Shown here in pieces: positions 1 through 9,844 of a stretch of 64,000 nucleotides of DNA. The notes beneath the pieces are model-generated. The model searched no databases, was not told where the DNA came from, and saw only the letters and a program-made list of their open reading frames with translations. The position numbers and the translations under genes are program-made. The DNA comes from Actinacidiphila yeochonensis CN732. Lineage in GTDB: Bacteria; Actinomycetota; Actinomycetes; Streptomycetales; Streptomycetaceae. Each line of letters opens with the position of its first letter. The stretch's first letter is position 1. The DNA lies in NCBI RefSeq assembly GCF_000745345.1, contig NZ_JQNR01000005.1, positions 3,782,001 to 3,846,000 of the forward strand. Direction: 5' to 3'.

Positions 1-335
1 CCCGCGCACTCCGGGTGGGCCGCCAGCCACGCGTCCACCAGGGCGTCGACGGTCCTCCGCAGCGGGAACAGAGCCGGGTCGGAGGTCGCCCCGGTGTCCA
101 GCAGCAGGGCCCGCTCCCGGCCGAACAGCAGGTACAGGAAGGGCGCTTCGTAGTTCAGCTCCTTGCTCTGCCGCAGGATGACCGTGGCCCCGTCGTAGTG
201 GTGGACCTGGATCGCCGGGCCCGCGGCGCTCCAGCGGAAGCGGGCCCCGTGCGCCCACTCCACCTCCATCGAGCCGGCGACCGGACCCTGCTGTCCTTCG
301 TCCCCGGTGCTCCGTGCCGTGCCGTGCGTCGTCAT
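1..335 (-). CDS. MBL-fold metallo-hydrolase, N-terminal part (cut by window edge)
   Basis: An open reading frame begins with ATG at 335 and runs off the left edge with no stop (111 codons visible). The visible part has a beta-rich start (VHHYDGATVILRQS) followed by LYLLFGRERALLLDTGAT, the strand-turn-LLDTG pattern that opens metallo-beta-lactamase-fold hydrolases. The HxHxDH metal motif would lie beyond the edge, so the class is inferred from the N-terminus only. It lies 65 bp downstream of, and on the same strand as, an ArsR-type regulator, suggesting a two-gene unit. Substrate unknown. Confidence 0.6.
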   Translation of the reverse strand, partial: MTTHGTARSTGDEGQQGPVAGSMEVEWAHGARFRWSAAGPAIQVHHYDGATVILRQSKELNYEAPFLYLLFGRERALLLDTGATSDPALFPLRRTVDALVDAWLAAHPECA

Positions 336-400
336 CTCCGACTCACTTTCTGGTGCGTGCCTGCGTGCCTGCCTGGTCGCCTGTCCGGATTCGTTCCTGT

Positions 401-1078
401 TCATCTCCGCGACCGCCCCTTCGTGCCGGCGGCCCGCCCCGTCGCTGCTTCCCGGGGCCCCTCCTCCGCTCCTCCCTCCTCTTCCTCTTCCTCTTCCGCT
501 GTGCCGGCCGACGGCTCCGCCTCCACCACGACCCCGGTCAGCGGGGTGGCCGCCATGAAGTAGCGGATGTGGCGCAGCCCGGACTGCTCCGGCGCGGAGG
601 CCTCGGCGCTCCTGGAGAGGTACGGGGCGAGCAGCTCCTGCCACTTCCGCTCGATCTCCCCGGCCTCCTCGGCGGTCACCGCGGTGACCGCCGAGACGAT
701 TCCCGTCCCGGCCCGCCACTCGGGCGGCTCCTGCTCCCGGTGCTCCGCGTGTTCCAGGATCGCCGCCAGCGCCCGCTCCACCACGGTGCGTTCCAACTGG
801 CGGCGCAGGGTCTCCTCCGCCGCGGTGAACCGCATCGCCGGCCGTTCGTCGGGCAGCCGCCACTGCCGCTCGCGCCGGTCCGCACCCGGACCGGCCTCCT
901 CGACGTACCCATAACGCGCCAACTGCCGCAAGTGGAAAGAGCAGTTGGCCTGAGGGATACCGAGCGCGCGTCCGCACTGGGCGGCGGTGGCCGGACCGCT
1001 CGCGGCCAGCAGCTCCAGCAGGTCGAGCCGCAACGGGTGTGCGAGCGCCCGGATGGCCCGCGGATCGGTGATCTCCAT
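401..1078 (-). CDS. ArsR-family winged-helix transcriptional regulator
   Basis: This 225-aa protein carries a winged helix-turn-helix at residues 8-65 (ALAHPLRLDLLELL, then PQANCSFHLRQLARYGYVEE), the usual ArsR/HTH_20 layout. No metal-binding Cys pair (CxC) is seen, so metal sensing is not supported. The middle part is helical and resembles actinobacterial HTH_20 regulators. The C-terminus is low complexity with a run of nine Glu encoded by GAG/GAA repeats and a basic end. It is followed on the same strand by the MBL-fold gene at the left edge, which it may control. Confidence 0.8.
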   Translation of the reverse strand: MEITDPRAIRALAHPLRLDLLELLAASGPATAAQCGRALGIPQANCSFHLRQLARYGYVEEAGPGADRRERQWRLPDERPAMRFTAAEETLRRQLERTVVERALAAILEHAEHREQEPPEWRAGTGIVSAVTAVTAEEAGEIERKWQELLAPYLSRSAEASAPEQSGLRHIRYFMAATPLTGVVVEAEPSAGTAEEEEEEEGGAEEGPREAATGRAAGTKGRSRR

Positions 1079-1276
1079 GTGTCAAAGACTACTTTGGTTT
1101 CTGCTTTTGTCAAAGGGTTCTTTGGGGTTCCGTGTGTCGTGTTCGCGCCGCGGGCTCCGCCACCTGACCAGACGTCAGCGGGCAAAGCGGACCAATCCGG
1201 TGTCGGCGACTCCCTGCGACGCCCGCGGTCCTGGCGATCGCCCGGAGGTGCCTCGCTGCTACGTTGACCCGAAAAC

Positions 1277-1738
1277 GTGGGAGGGGTGAGCCGCCAGGTG
1301 GACGGTGGCCGGCGGTACGCAGCCGTCGTGGCGCTCGGTGAACTCGGGCGAAGCCGCGACGTTCGCGACCGGGCGGATGCCGGTCGCGGCCTGGCGGGCT
1401 TCGCCGAGATGCGGGAGGCCCTCGGTCCACTGCCGGCGCTCCTGCTCGACCCGGGCGACACCTCCGTCACCAGGGCGACCGCGGAAGCCCTGCTTCGGCG
1501 GAAGGACGGGATCGGGCTGGCGACAGTCGCCTCCGCGCTGGCGGTCGCCGACCCGAATCACGGCGACTGGATCCACTCCGCAGTGCACGAGGTGTTCGGC
1601 GTCTTCTCCGAGGACCGGGACAGCGCGATGCGGTTGTGCGAGGAGATGCCGGGGCACCCGGACGACCGCGTTGCCCTGGGGGCTCGTCAGATGCTCTCGA
1701 CCCTTGCGGAGATCGACCCCGTTCTTCGGCCCCTGTAG
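1277..1738 (+). CDS. HEAT-repeat-like protein
   Basis: A 153-aa reading frame bounded upstream by an in-frame TGA at 1265, so it starts at GTG 1277 or one of the GTGs just after it; no good Shine-Dalgarno spacing decides between them. The protein is a run of paired helices (RRYAAVVALGELGRS, GLAGFAEMREALGPLPALL, TSVTRATAEALLRRK, DRVALGARQMLSTLAEI) that reads as HEAT-like repeats, a protein-binding scaffold. Nothing catalytic is visible. It stands alone between the ArsR gene and a converging recombinase-like gene. Role unknown. Confidence 0.55.
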   Translation: MGGVSRQVDGGRRYAAVVALGELGRSRDVRDRADAGRGLAGFAEMREALGPLPALLLDPGDTSVTRATAEALLRRKDGIGLATVASALAVADPNHGDWIHSAVHEVFGVFSEDRDSAMRLCEEMPGHPDDRVALGARQMLSTLAEIDPVLRPL

Positions 1739-1851
1739 CTGCGGGTGGCATCTGGGGAATCCCGTCGCGGAACTCGTCAGCGGACCTCCGCGCGCCCGTC
1801 GGTGCCATCTCGAAGGCCGCCGATCAGCCGGTCGGCCGGAGGGGGCCGGCG

Positions 1852-2861
1852 TCAGCGCGTCGTGGGGCGGGTGCGGCCCGCCGCCGATAGGCGGTGGAGG
1901 GTGAAACCCCGGCCGGACGGGTCGAGCCCGCGGGTCGCCGCGCTGAACACCTCGGCCGCGCGGCGGTAGGAGAGCCTGCGCCCCCGCCCGGAGGCGAACA
2001 GCGGCCCGTCGACGCGGCCCAGGGCGAGCAGCGGTAGCAGGCCGGCTGCCCCCTCCCGCCAGCGCAGTGCCGGCTCGTGCCGGACGCGGGTGCGGCGGCC
2101 GGGCAGGTCGAGGTCGTCGACGTCCAGTGCCAGGACGGCCTCCACGGTGCCGCCGCTCTCGTACAGCACGTGCCACAGGGCCTGTTCGCGCAGCGGCGCA
2201 CGCAGCGCCAGGACCGCCGCGGCCTCGCCGGGGGCCAGGGCGGTGGTGCGGCGCCCCGGCGGCGGCAGCGGGCGCAGCCCGGCCACCGGGTCCCCGCCGC
2301 GCAGCCAGCCGCGCGCCCGCCACCAGGTCACCGCGCTGACCAGTGCGGACAGTTCGCGGTTGGCGGTGCGGGCTCCGACAGCGGCCGAACGCGCGGCGAA
2401 CGCCGCCCGGAGCCGTTCTCCGGCGCCGGGGGAGTCCAGCAGATGCAGTGGAACCGACGGAGCAACCGCGCCCCGCCGCAGCCCGCCGCCCGGCGGCGCG
2501 CCCCGACCAGCGCCCACGCCCACGTGGTCAGCGCGATCCGGTACACCCGCCGCGACGCCTCGCCGAGCGCCGCGGCCGCGAGGTAGCGGTCGACGGCGAC
2601 GGCGTACTCGACGGGCGCCGTGAGCTCAGCGGGCCGGGGAGCGACGCGTCCGGCCCGGCCGCCGTCCGGGGTGGGCCGCGTCCCGGCGGCGGGATCAGCG
2701 CCCTGCGGGTCCTCGCCGACGGGACGGGACGCGGCGCCCTGCCCGGGTGCGGCCGCCGCGACGGAAACGGAACCGGTGTCCGACCTGTACCCGGACGGCA
2801 CGCGCGTCCCCGAGCGGTCCTCCTCCGGCCGCGCGCCCGCCGGTGTCTGTGGCTCCGTCAT
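1852..2861 (-). pseudogene. Degenerate tyrosine-recombinase-like gene with a frame break
   Basis: Two overlapping frames together make one recombinase-like protein. From ATG 2861 the first frame gives a Pro/Gly-rich start and then a core-binding (SAM-like) helix (AVDRYLAAAALGEASRRVYR). Near 2480-2520 the homology passes to the next frame, consistent with one missing base, continuing with RTANRELSALVSAVTWWRARG and VLALDVDDLDL. The box where tyrosine recombinases hold their first catalytic Arg reads ESGGTVEAVLAL, with no Arg, and the protein stops at FTLHRLSAAGRTRPTTR before any Leu-Gly-His or Tyr box. It is therefore not expected to be an active recombinase, with or without the frame break. 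Confidence 0.5.
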
Positions 2862-3052
2862 GCCCGCCAGCCCCTCCCGCCCGGCGACCGCCACCTCGCC
2901 CGACGACCTCCCGAGCGGCGGCTGCTGGATGATCAACCGCAGTAAACGCACCTGCGGTCGCACTCAGTTCAGACTAGCTTGACAGCACACGACTCAATGT
3001 CTTGCGCAGTCGGCTCTGGCGTGTCGTCATGCGCGCAGATCACGCTGGCGCC

Positions 3053-4572
<1,520 letters not shown>

Positions 4573-4581
4573 GCTGCGGGG

Positions 4582-5315
4582 GTGGCGCTCAAGAACATCC
4601 CGGACCCCGGCTTCGCCGACGACGACGGCTCCGCCCACCCCGCGCTGGCCGCTGCCCTCGACCGCTACCGGCAGGGCGCGGCCACGGACGCCGAAGTGGT
4701 CGACGCCCTGCGCGGTGCCCGCCTGCTCGTGCCCGTCGTCGCCGTGCTCGGCGAGGTGGAGACCGGCCCCGACGGCCTGGCCCGGGAGAAGAGCAGCGAC
4801 ATGGCCGTACCCACCCTCCAGGCGCCCGACGGGCACCGCGCGCTGCCCGCCTTCACCTCCACCGCCGCGCTCGCCCGCTGGCGGCCCGACGCCCGCCCGG
4901 TCGCCGTACCGCTCCTGCAAGCACTCCAGGCGCTGGCCCACGAGCGGGCCGACTCGCTCCTGCTCGACCTGGCCGGGCCGGTGCCGTACGAGCTGACCGG
5001 CGCCGCGCTGCGGGCCGCCGCCGGCACCCCCGACCCGCTGGCCGGCCCGCCGTACGGGAGGCGCTGCGGGCAGCCGTCGCCGCGGCCCCCGGCGTCGTCC
5101 GCGCCCACCTGACGCCCGGCGCGCCCGGGACCGACAGCGACGGCACCCTCGGCCTCGTCGTCGGGTCTGCCGCCGACGTGGCGGCCGTCGCCAGGCAGGT
5201 GTCCTCCGCCCTGGCCGAGGACGCCGTGCTGCGCGCCGCGCTGGTCCGGGGCATGGACCTTGCGCTGCTCCCCCCGGACGCACAGGTGCCCGGCGAGCCG
5301 TTCTTCGTCCGCTGA
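4582..5315 (+). CDS. SseB-family protein (frame break near 5052)
   Basis: The gene starts with GTG 4582 and encodes an SseB-like protein (LVPVVAVLGEVETG, DMAVPTLQAPDGHRALPAFTS, ALAHERADSLLLDLAGPVPYEL). The reading frame stops early at 5112 as written. The expected C-terminal half (VREALRAAVAAAPGVVRAHL, then a globular end to PGEPFFVR) lies in the next frame and ends at 5315; inserting one G between 5052 and 5053 joins them. An SseB gene at this place beside the infC block is the usual Streptomyces arrangement. In other bacteria the family includes type III secretion and enhancer-of-serine-sensitivity proteins; the function here is unknown. Confidence 0.75.
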
Positions 5316-5550
5316 CGGGGGCCTCTCCGGTCTTCCGGGTCCTCCCGGTCCGGTGAGTCCTCCGGGTCCTCCGGGTCCTCCGTCTGTCCGGCAGGCCGCA
5401 CCCGCCTCCCGGGCGCAGCGAGCCGGGCAGACGCCTGTGGGCCTCGCCTCCCTGCCGCGCCATGGGCGCTTACGCAGCCTCCCAAGATGTGCGATTCACC
5501 CGATAAGCCGACAATGCGTAAGCGGGGGGATCGTCGTGAGGAGGCACCCC

Positions 5551-6348
5551 ATGGACAGCCGCACCCGCGCGCCACTCGACCTCGGTTCGGTGGACGTGCG
5601 CACGGTGGCGTGCGAGTTCCTCGGCACGCTGCTGCTCGTCTTCCTGGCCGTGGGCGCCGCCGTGATCGGCGGGCAGTTCATCGGCACCGTGGGCATCTCG
5701 CTGGCCTTCGGCTTCACGCTGCTGGTGCTCGCGTACGTCTTCGGCCCCGTCTCCGGCGCCCACCTGAACCCGGCGGTGACGCTCGGCATGCTGGTGGCGC
5801 GGCGGATCACCGTACGCACCGCGGTGGAGTACTGGGTCGCGCAGATCGTGGGCGGGATCATCGGCGCCGCGCTGCTGCTGATGGTGGTCAGGCAGGTGCC
5901 GGGGCTCACCGTCCACGGCCGGTTCGGCACCAACGGCTACGGCTACCGGTCGGCGGTCGGCGTCAACATCTTCGGGGCCTTCGTCGTGGAGCTGATCCTG
6001 ACGTTCCTGCTGGTCTACGTGTACCTCGCGGTGACCCGGCGGGTGGCCCTGATCGGTTTCGGCGCGCTGGCCGTCGGGCTCGCCCTCGCGGTGATCAACC
6101 TGATGGGCATCCCCATCACCGGCGCCGGCGTCAACCCGGCCCGCAGCCTGAGCCCGGCGATCTTCGCCGGCAGCCCGCCGCTCATCCAGGTGTGGCTGTT
6201 CCTGGTCGCGCCGCTGGTCGGCGGGGCACTGGCGGCGGTCGTCCACGAGGTCACCCACCCGGCGCTGGACGCGCTCAGGGCGGCACACGCCGCAGGCGGC
6301 GAGGACGTCGACCCGGCGGGCGGCCTGGACCTGGACGACGGCCGCTGA
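5551..6348 (+). CDS. Aquaporin / MIP-family channel (AqpZ-like)
   Basis: This 265-aa membrane protein has six hydrophobic helices and the two half-helix signatures that line aquaporin pores: HLNPAVT (about residue 72) and GVNPARS (about residue 192). It starts at ATG 5551 behind GAGGAGG-like bases; longer readings upstream have no homology. The C-terminus is a short acidic cytosolic tail. Water is the likely permeant in AqpZ-like members; glycerol transport cannot be excluded because the selectivity-filter residues were not modelled. It is transcribed alone, towards the converging DUF1844 gene. Confidence 0.9.
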   Translation: MDSRTRAPLDLGSVDVRTVACEFLGTLLLVFLAVGAAVIGGQFIGTVGISLAFGFTLLVLAYVFGPVSGAHLNPAVTLGMLVARRITVRTAVEYWVAQIVGGIIGAALLLMVVRQVPGLTVHGRFGTNGYGYRSAVGVNIFGAFVVELILTFLLVYVYLAVTRRVALIGFGALAVGLALAVINLMGIPITGAGVNPARSLSPAIFAGSPPLIQVWLFLVAPLVGGALAAVVHEVTHPALDALRAAHAAGGEDVDPAGGLDLDDGR

Positions 6349-6491
6349 CCCCGGCGCCCGGTCCGCGCACACCTCCGCCCCGGTAGCCTGGGAAGGCCGC
6401 CGGGGCGGAGGTACGTACGAAGTCGGGCTGGAGGCGTCAGGCGCGGAAGGCGCGGGCCGGACGGCCGTTCAGCCGCCGGGCCGGGCCGGCC

Positions 6492-6875
6492 TCAGGAGTA
6501 GACGGGGCCGGTGAACTTCTCGCCGGGCCCGGCGCCGGGCTCGTCCGGCACCACCGACGCCTCGCGGAAGGCCAGCTGGAGCGACTTCAGCCCGTCCCGC
6601 AGCGGGGCGGCGTGGAAGGAGCTGATCTCGGTGGCGCTGGCGGTCACCAGCCCGGCCAGGGCCTGGATGAGCTTGCGCGCCTCGTCGAGGTCCTTGTGCG
6701 CGTCGCCCTCCTCGGCCAGGCCCAGGTTCACCGCGGCGGCGCTCATCAGGTGGACGGCCACCGTCGTGATCACCTCGACGGCCGGGACGTCGGCGATGTC
6801 CCGGGCCATGGCCCCGGCTGCCGCGTCGGAGGGGGCGGTGACGGGTACGTCGGTCGGTGCGGGTGCGTCGCTCAT
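6492..6875 (-). CDS. DUF1844 protein
   Basis: A 127-aa protein whose core (AVEVITTVAVHLMSAAAVNLGL, then LDEARKLIQALAGLVTAS) is the helical DUF1844 domain, followed by an extended C-terminal tail. ATG 6875 is chosen because the family starts with a short MSDA-type leader; the open frame continues upstream to 6923 without homology. Its place divergent from infC is conserved in Streptomyces. Function not established. Confidence 0.85.
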   Translation of the reverse strand: MSDAPAPTDVPVTAPSDAAAGAMARDIADVPAVEVITTVAVHLMSAAAVNLGLAEEGDAHKDLDEARKLIQALAGLVTASATEISSFHAAPLRDGLKSLQLAFREASVVPDEPGAGPGEKFTGPVYS

Positions 6876-6904
6876 GGGGCACACGATATGCCCCGTCCGG
6901 TCGA

Positions 6905-6934
6905 TTACGCCCTGTCCGGCCACGCTGGTATGCT
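6905..6934 (+). promoter_or_regulatory. Possible promoter of the infC operon
   Basis: TTACGC at 6905-6910 and TATGCT at 6929-6934 are spaced by 18 bp. The second hexamer fits the actinomycete -10 pattern TAnnnT; the first is a weak -35. It lies in the divergent gap between the DUF1844 gene and infC and would give an infC leader of about 300 nt. This is a sequence match only. Confidence 0.4.
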
Positions 6935-7116
6935 GCTAGGACGACCGGTCGGACGCATGCGTGTCCGGCCACAAGTGGAGGCTCCGATCTCCCACCCGCG
7001 CGGCCCCCGGGCCGACGGGTCCCCGGTCAGACGGCTCGGGCCGGCGCTCTGCGCCGAGTCTGCTGCTGTCCGATGCGCCCCGCGGAACAAAGCGGCGGTG
7101 TTCCCGGTTTTGAGGA

Positions 7117-7149
7117 GCCCCGCCACGTGTCCCGTCCGGGGCGTTTTTT
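7117..7149 (+). terminator. Attenuator-like hairpin in the infC leader
   Basis: GCCCCG (7117-7122) pairs with CGGGGC (7137-7142) and is followed directly by G and six T residues (7144-7149). This is an intrinsic-terminator shape inside the untranslated leader, about 100 bp before the infC start. Its position suggests transcriptional attenuation of infC-rpmI-rplT, but no alternative anti-terminator fold was worked out. Confidence 0.6.
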
Positions 7150-7246
7150 GACGCTTCGGCCGCTTCGGGGCACGGCGGTCGCGAAGACGAAGAAACCCAG
7201 CGCGGCTGTCGGCCAGTCAGCCGCGCGGCGCAACCGAGGAGGCCCC

Positions 7247-7900
7247 ATCAGCGCCGAGCCCCGCATCAACGACCGGATTCGCGTTCCCGAGGTGCGACTT
7301 GTCGGCCCCAGCGGCGAGCAGGTCGGCATTGTGCCGCTTGCCAAGGCCCTGGAGCTTGCGCAGGAGTACGACCTCGACCTGGTCGAGGTCGCGGCGAACG
7401 CCCGTCCGCCCGTGTGCAAGCTCATGGACTACGGGAAGTTCAAGTACGAGTCGGCCATGAAGGCCCGTGAGGCGCGCAAGAACCAGGCGCACACGGTCAT
7501 CAAGGAGATGAAGCTCCGGCCGAAGATCGACCCGCACGACTACGACACCAAGAAGGGTCACGTCGTCCGGTTCCTCAAGCAGGGCGACAAGGTCAAGATC
7601 ACGATCATGTTCCGCGGACGCGAGCAGTCCCGGCCGGAGCTCGGCTTCCGGCTGCTCCAGCGGCTCGCGGAGGACGTCCAGGACCTCGGCTTCATCGAGT
7701 CGAATCCCAAGCAGGACGGCCGGAACATGATCATGGTCCTCGGTCCGCACAAGAAGAAGACCGAGGCGATGGCCGAAGCCCGCGAGGCACAGGCCGCCCG
7801 CAAGACCGGCCGCCTGGGCGAGCAGGGCGAGGTCGAGGTCGACACCGAGGTCGAGACCGAGACGGATCTGGACGGCGAGGCCCCGGCCGACGCCGGCTGA
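7247..7900 (+). CDS. infC: Translation initiation factor IF-3, with an AUC start
   Basis: IF-3 binds the 30S subunit and enforces initiator tRNA and start-codon selection. The 217-aa protein has the IF-3 N domain (EPRINDRIRVPEVRLVGP, DLDLVEVAANARPPVCKLMD), the basic linker (ARKNQAHTVIKEMKLRPKID) and the C domain (KGHVVRFLKQGDKVKITIMF), then an acidic tail. No ATG, GTG or TTG lies at the expected start. ATC at 7247 follows GAGGAGG by four bases and aligns with the Mycobacterium start (MSTETRVNERIRV). Rare start codons autoregulate infC in E. coli (AUU). It heads the infC-rpmI-rplT unit. Confidence 0.93.
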   Translation: MSAEPRINDRIRVPEVRLVGPSGEQVGIVPLAKALELAQEYDLDLVEVAANARPPVCKLMDYGKFKYESAMKAREARKNQAHTVIKEMKLRPKIDPHDYDTKKGHVVRFLKQGDKVKITIMFRGREQSRPELGFRLLQRLAEDVQDLGFIESNPKQDGRNMIMVLGPHKKKTEAMAEAREAQAARKTGRLGEQGEVEVDTEVETETDLDGEAPADAG

Positions 7901-8018
7901 GCCTGGTGGACGAAGCACCCCGGAGCCCTCGGGCTCCGGGTACGTAATGCAGGACTGACGCTCTCCGTGCGCCCTTGGCGGCGGACGGGAGGGCCAGCGA
8001 CGAGGAGACCACGGCGCC

Positions 8019-8213
8019 ATGCCGAAGAACAAGACGCACAGCGGTACGAGCAAGCGCTTCAAGATCACCGGCTCCGGCAAGGTGCTGCGCGAGCGTGCCG
8101 GCAAGCGCCACCTGCTTGAGCACAAGCCGTCCAGCAAGACGCGGGCCCTGACCGGTACGGTCGAGGTGGCCCCGGCTGACGCGAAGAAGATCAAGAAGCT
8201 TCTCGGTAAGTGA
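8019..8213 (+). CDS. rpmI: Large-subunit ribosomal protein bL35
   Basis: A 64-aa very basic protein with the full bL35 pattern (MPKNKTHSGTSKRFKITGSG to KKIKKLLGK). It is part of the 50S subunit. ATG 8019 follows GAGGAG. The 118-bp gap after infC contains a strong hairpin (CCCGGAGCCC pairing with GGGCTCCGGG, 7918-7940) without a T tract, probably an RNA-processing or pausing structure rather than a terminator. Second gene of the infC-rpmI-rplT unit. Confidence 0.97.
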   Translation: MPKNKTHSGTSKRFKITGSGKVLRERAGKRHLLEHKPSSKTRALTGTVEVAPADAKKIKKLLGK

Positions 8214-8312
8214 GCCGCGCCGCCCCGTAGCGGGCGGGCGCCCTCGTAACCGGGACCCCCATTCATCGGATCGCGTGAGGACGACCGCGATCCCCTAGAA
8301 GGAGTTATTCAC

Positions 8313-8696
8313 GTGGCACGCGTCAAGCGGGCAGTCAACGCCCAGAAGAAGCGCCGGGCGATCCTTGAGCAGGCCAGCGGCTACCGCGGTCAGCGTTCGC
8401 GCCTGTACCGCAAGGCCAAGGAGCAGGTCACCCACTCCCTGGTCTACAACTACAACGACCGCAAGAAGCGCAAGGGCGACTTCCGGCAGCTGTGGATCCA
8501 GCGGATCAACGCCGCCGCCCGCGCCAACGGCATGACGTACAACCGCCTCATCCAGGGGCTGAAGGCCGCCAACGTCGAGGTCGACCGCAAGATCCTCGCC
8601 GAGCTGGCCGTCAACGACGCCCCGGCGTTCGCCGCGCTGGTCGAGGTCGCGCAGAAGGCGCTGCCCGCCGACGTCAACGCCCCCAAGGCGGCCTGA
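8313..8696 (+). CDS. rplT: Large-subunit ribosomal protein bL20
   Basis: A 127-aa protein matching bL20 throughout (MARVKRAVNAQKKRRAILEQ, GYRGQRSRLYRKAKEQ, NDRKKRKGDFRQLWIQRINA, LAELAVNDAPAFAALVE). It assembles early into the 50S subunit and in several bacteria represses its own operon. GTG 8313 is preceded by AAGGAG at good spacing. Third gene of the infC unit. Confidence 0.97.
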   Translation: MARVKRAVNAQKKRRAILEQASGYRGQRSRLYRKAKEQVTHSLVYNYNDRKKRKGDFRQLWIQRINAAARANGMTYNRLIQGLKAANVEVDRKILAELAVNDAPAFAALVEVAQKALPADVNAPKAA

Positions 8697-8945
8697 CGCT
8701 CGCCTGACGGCACGCGACACCTGCCGGGCGCCTCAGCGTCCGGCGGCCGAGGTCTCCGGGCCCGCGGGTGGTTTCCCCCGCGGGCCCGCTGCCTGCCCGG
8801 CCCCGGCCCCTCGCCGTTACGGCGCCCGCCGTCCGGCCCGGCTCCCGCGCCTCCGCGGTCCGGCCCCGGCCCCCGCCCTCGCGCCGCCGTCGAGCCGACC
8901 GGTCACGCCACGCACCCCACCCCGAGACGGAGCAGCCACCCGCCC

Positions 8946-9806
8946 ATGGGCACCACCCCCGACCTCACCTCCCTGCGGTCCACGCGGGTGACAGCCGCCC
9001 ACCGGCTGGCCAAGCGCAGCTTCCGCGGCAAGGAGCGCCGCTTCCTCGCCGAGGGCCCGCAGGCGGTGCGTGAGGCCGTGGCCCACGCCGGCGGCCCCGA
9101 CGGCCGCACTCTCATCGAGCTCTACGCCACCCCCGAGGCGGCCGAGCGCCACGCCGACCTGGTCGGCGCCGCCCGTGCGGCCGGCGCCCCCGTGCTCACC
9201 GCCACCCCCGAGGTGATGGCCGAGATCTCCGACACGGTCACCCCGCAGGGCCTGGTGGCCGTCTGCCGGTTCCTGGACGCCCCGCTGGCCGCCGTGCTCG
9301 CCGCCCGCCCCAGGCTCGTCGCCGTCCTCGCCAACGTCCGCGACCCGGGCAACGCCGGCACCGTGCTGCGCTGCGCCGACGCCGCCGGCGCCGACGCCGT
9401 GGTGCTCACCGACGCCTCCGTCGACCTGTACAACCCCAAGGCCGTGCGGGCCTCGGCCGGCAGCCTCTTCCACCTGCCGGTCGCCGTCGGGGTGCCCGTC
9501 GAGGAGGCGGTGGCCGGGCTGCGCGGCGCCGGGCTGCGGGTGCTGGCCGCCGACGGCGCGGGCGCCGGCGACCTGGACACCGAACTCGACGAGGGGCGGA
9601 TGGGAGCCCCCACGGCCTGGGTCTTCGGCAACGAGGCGTGGGGCCTGCCCGAGGAGACCCGGGCGCTGTCCGACGCGGTGGTCCGGGTGCCCATCCACGG
9701 CCACGCCGAGAGCCTCAACCTCGCCACGGCCGCCGCGGTCTGCCTGTACGCCTCCGCTCGGGCGCAGCGCGCACCCGCGGGGTGCCGCAGCGTCACTTCC
9801 ACCTAG
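8946..9806 (+). CDS. SpoU/TrmH-family rRNA methyltransferase
   Basis: This 286-aa protein is a SPOUT-fold 2'-O-methyltransferase. An N-terminal substrate-binding domain (RFLAEGPQAVREAVAH) precedes the three SpoU motifs: NVRDPGNAGTVLRCADAAGA, WVFGNEAWGLPEE and VRVPIHGHAESLNLATAAAV, which form the knotted SAM site. Genes of this type follow rplT in Streptomyces. The target nucleotide is probably in 23S rRNA, as for RlmB and thiostrepton-resistance relatives, but cannot be read from sequence. Confidence 0.9.
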   Translation: MGTTPDLTSLRSTRVTAAHRLAKRSFRGKERRFLAEGPQAVREAVAHAGGPDGRTLIELYATPEAAERHADLVGAARAAGAPVLTATPEVMAEISDTVTPQGLVAVCRFLDAPLAAVLAARPRLVAVLANVRDPGNAGTVLRCADAAGADAVVLTDASVDLYNPKAVRASAGSLFHLPVAVGVPVEEAVAGLRGAGLRVLAADGAGAGDLDTELDEGRMGAPTAWVFGNEAWGLPEETRALSDAVVRVPIHGHAESLNLATAAAVCLYASARAQRAPAGCRSVTST

Positions 9807-9844
9807 TAGGGTGTTCCGCCCCGGGCCCTGAGAGGGGGGTGGCT

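Noticed and set aside
4573..4996. MFS protein extended to 4996
   Set aside because: Beyond the hexamer repeat the frame overlaps the SseB gene and becomes Arg/Thr/Pro-rich antiphase sequence; the one-base repair gives a stop just before SseB.
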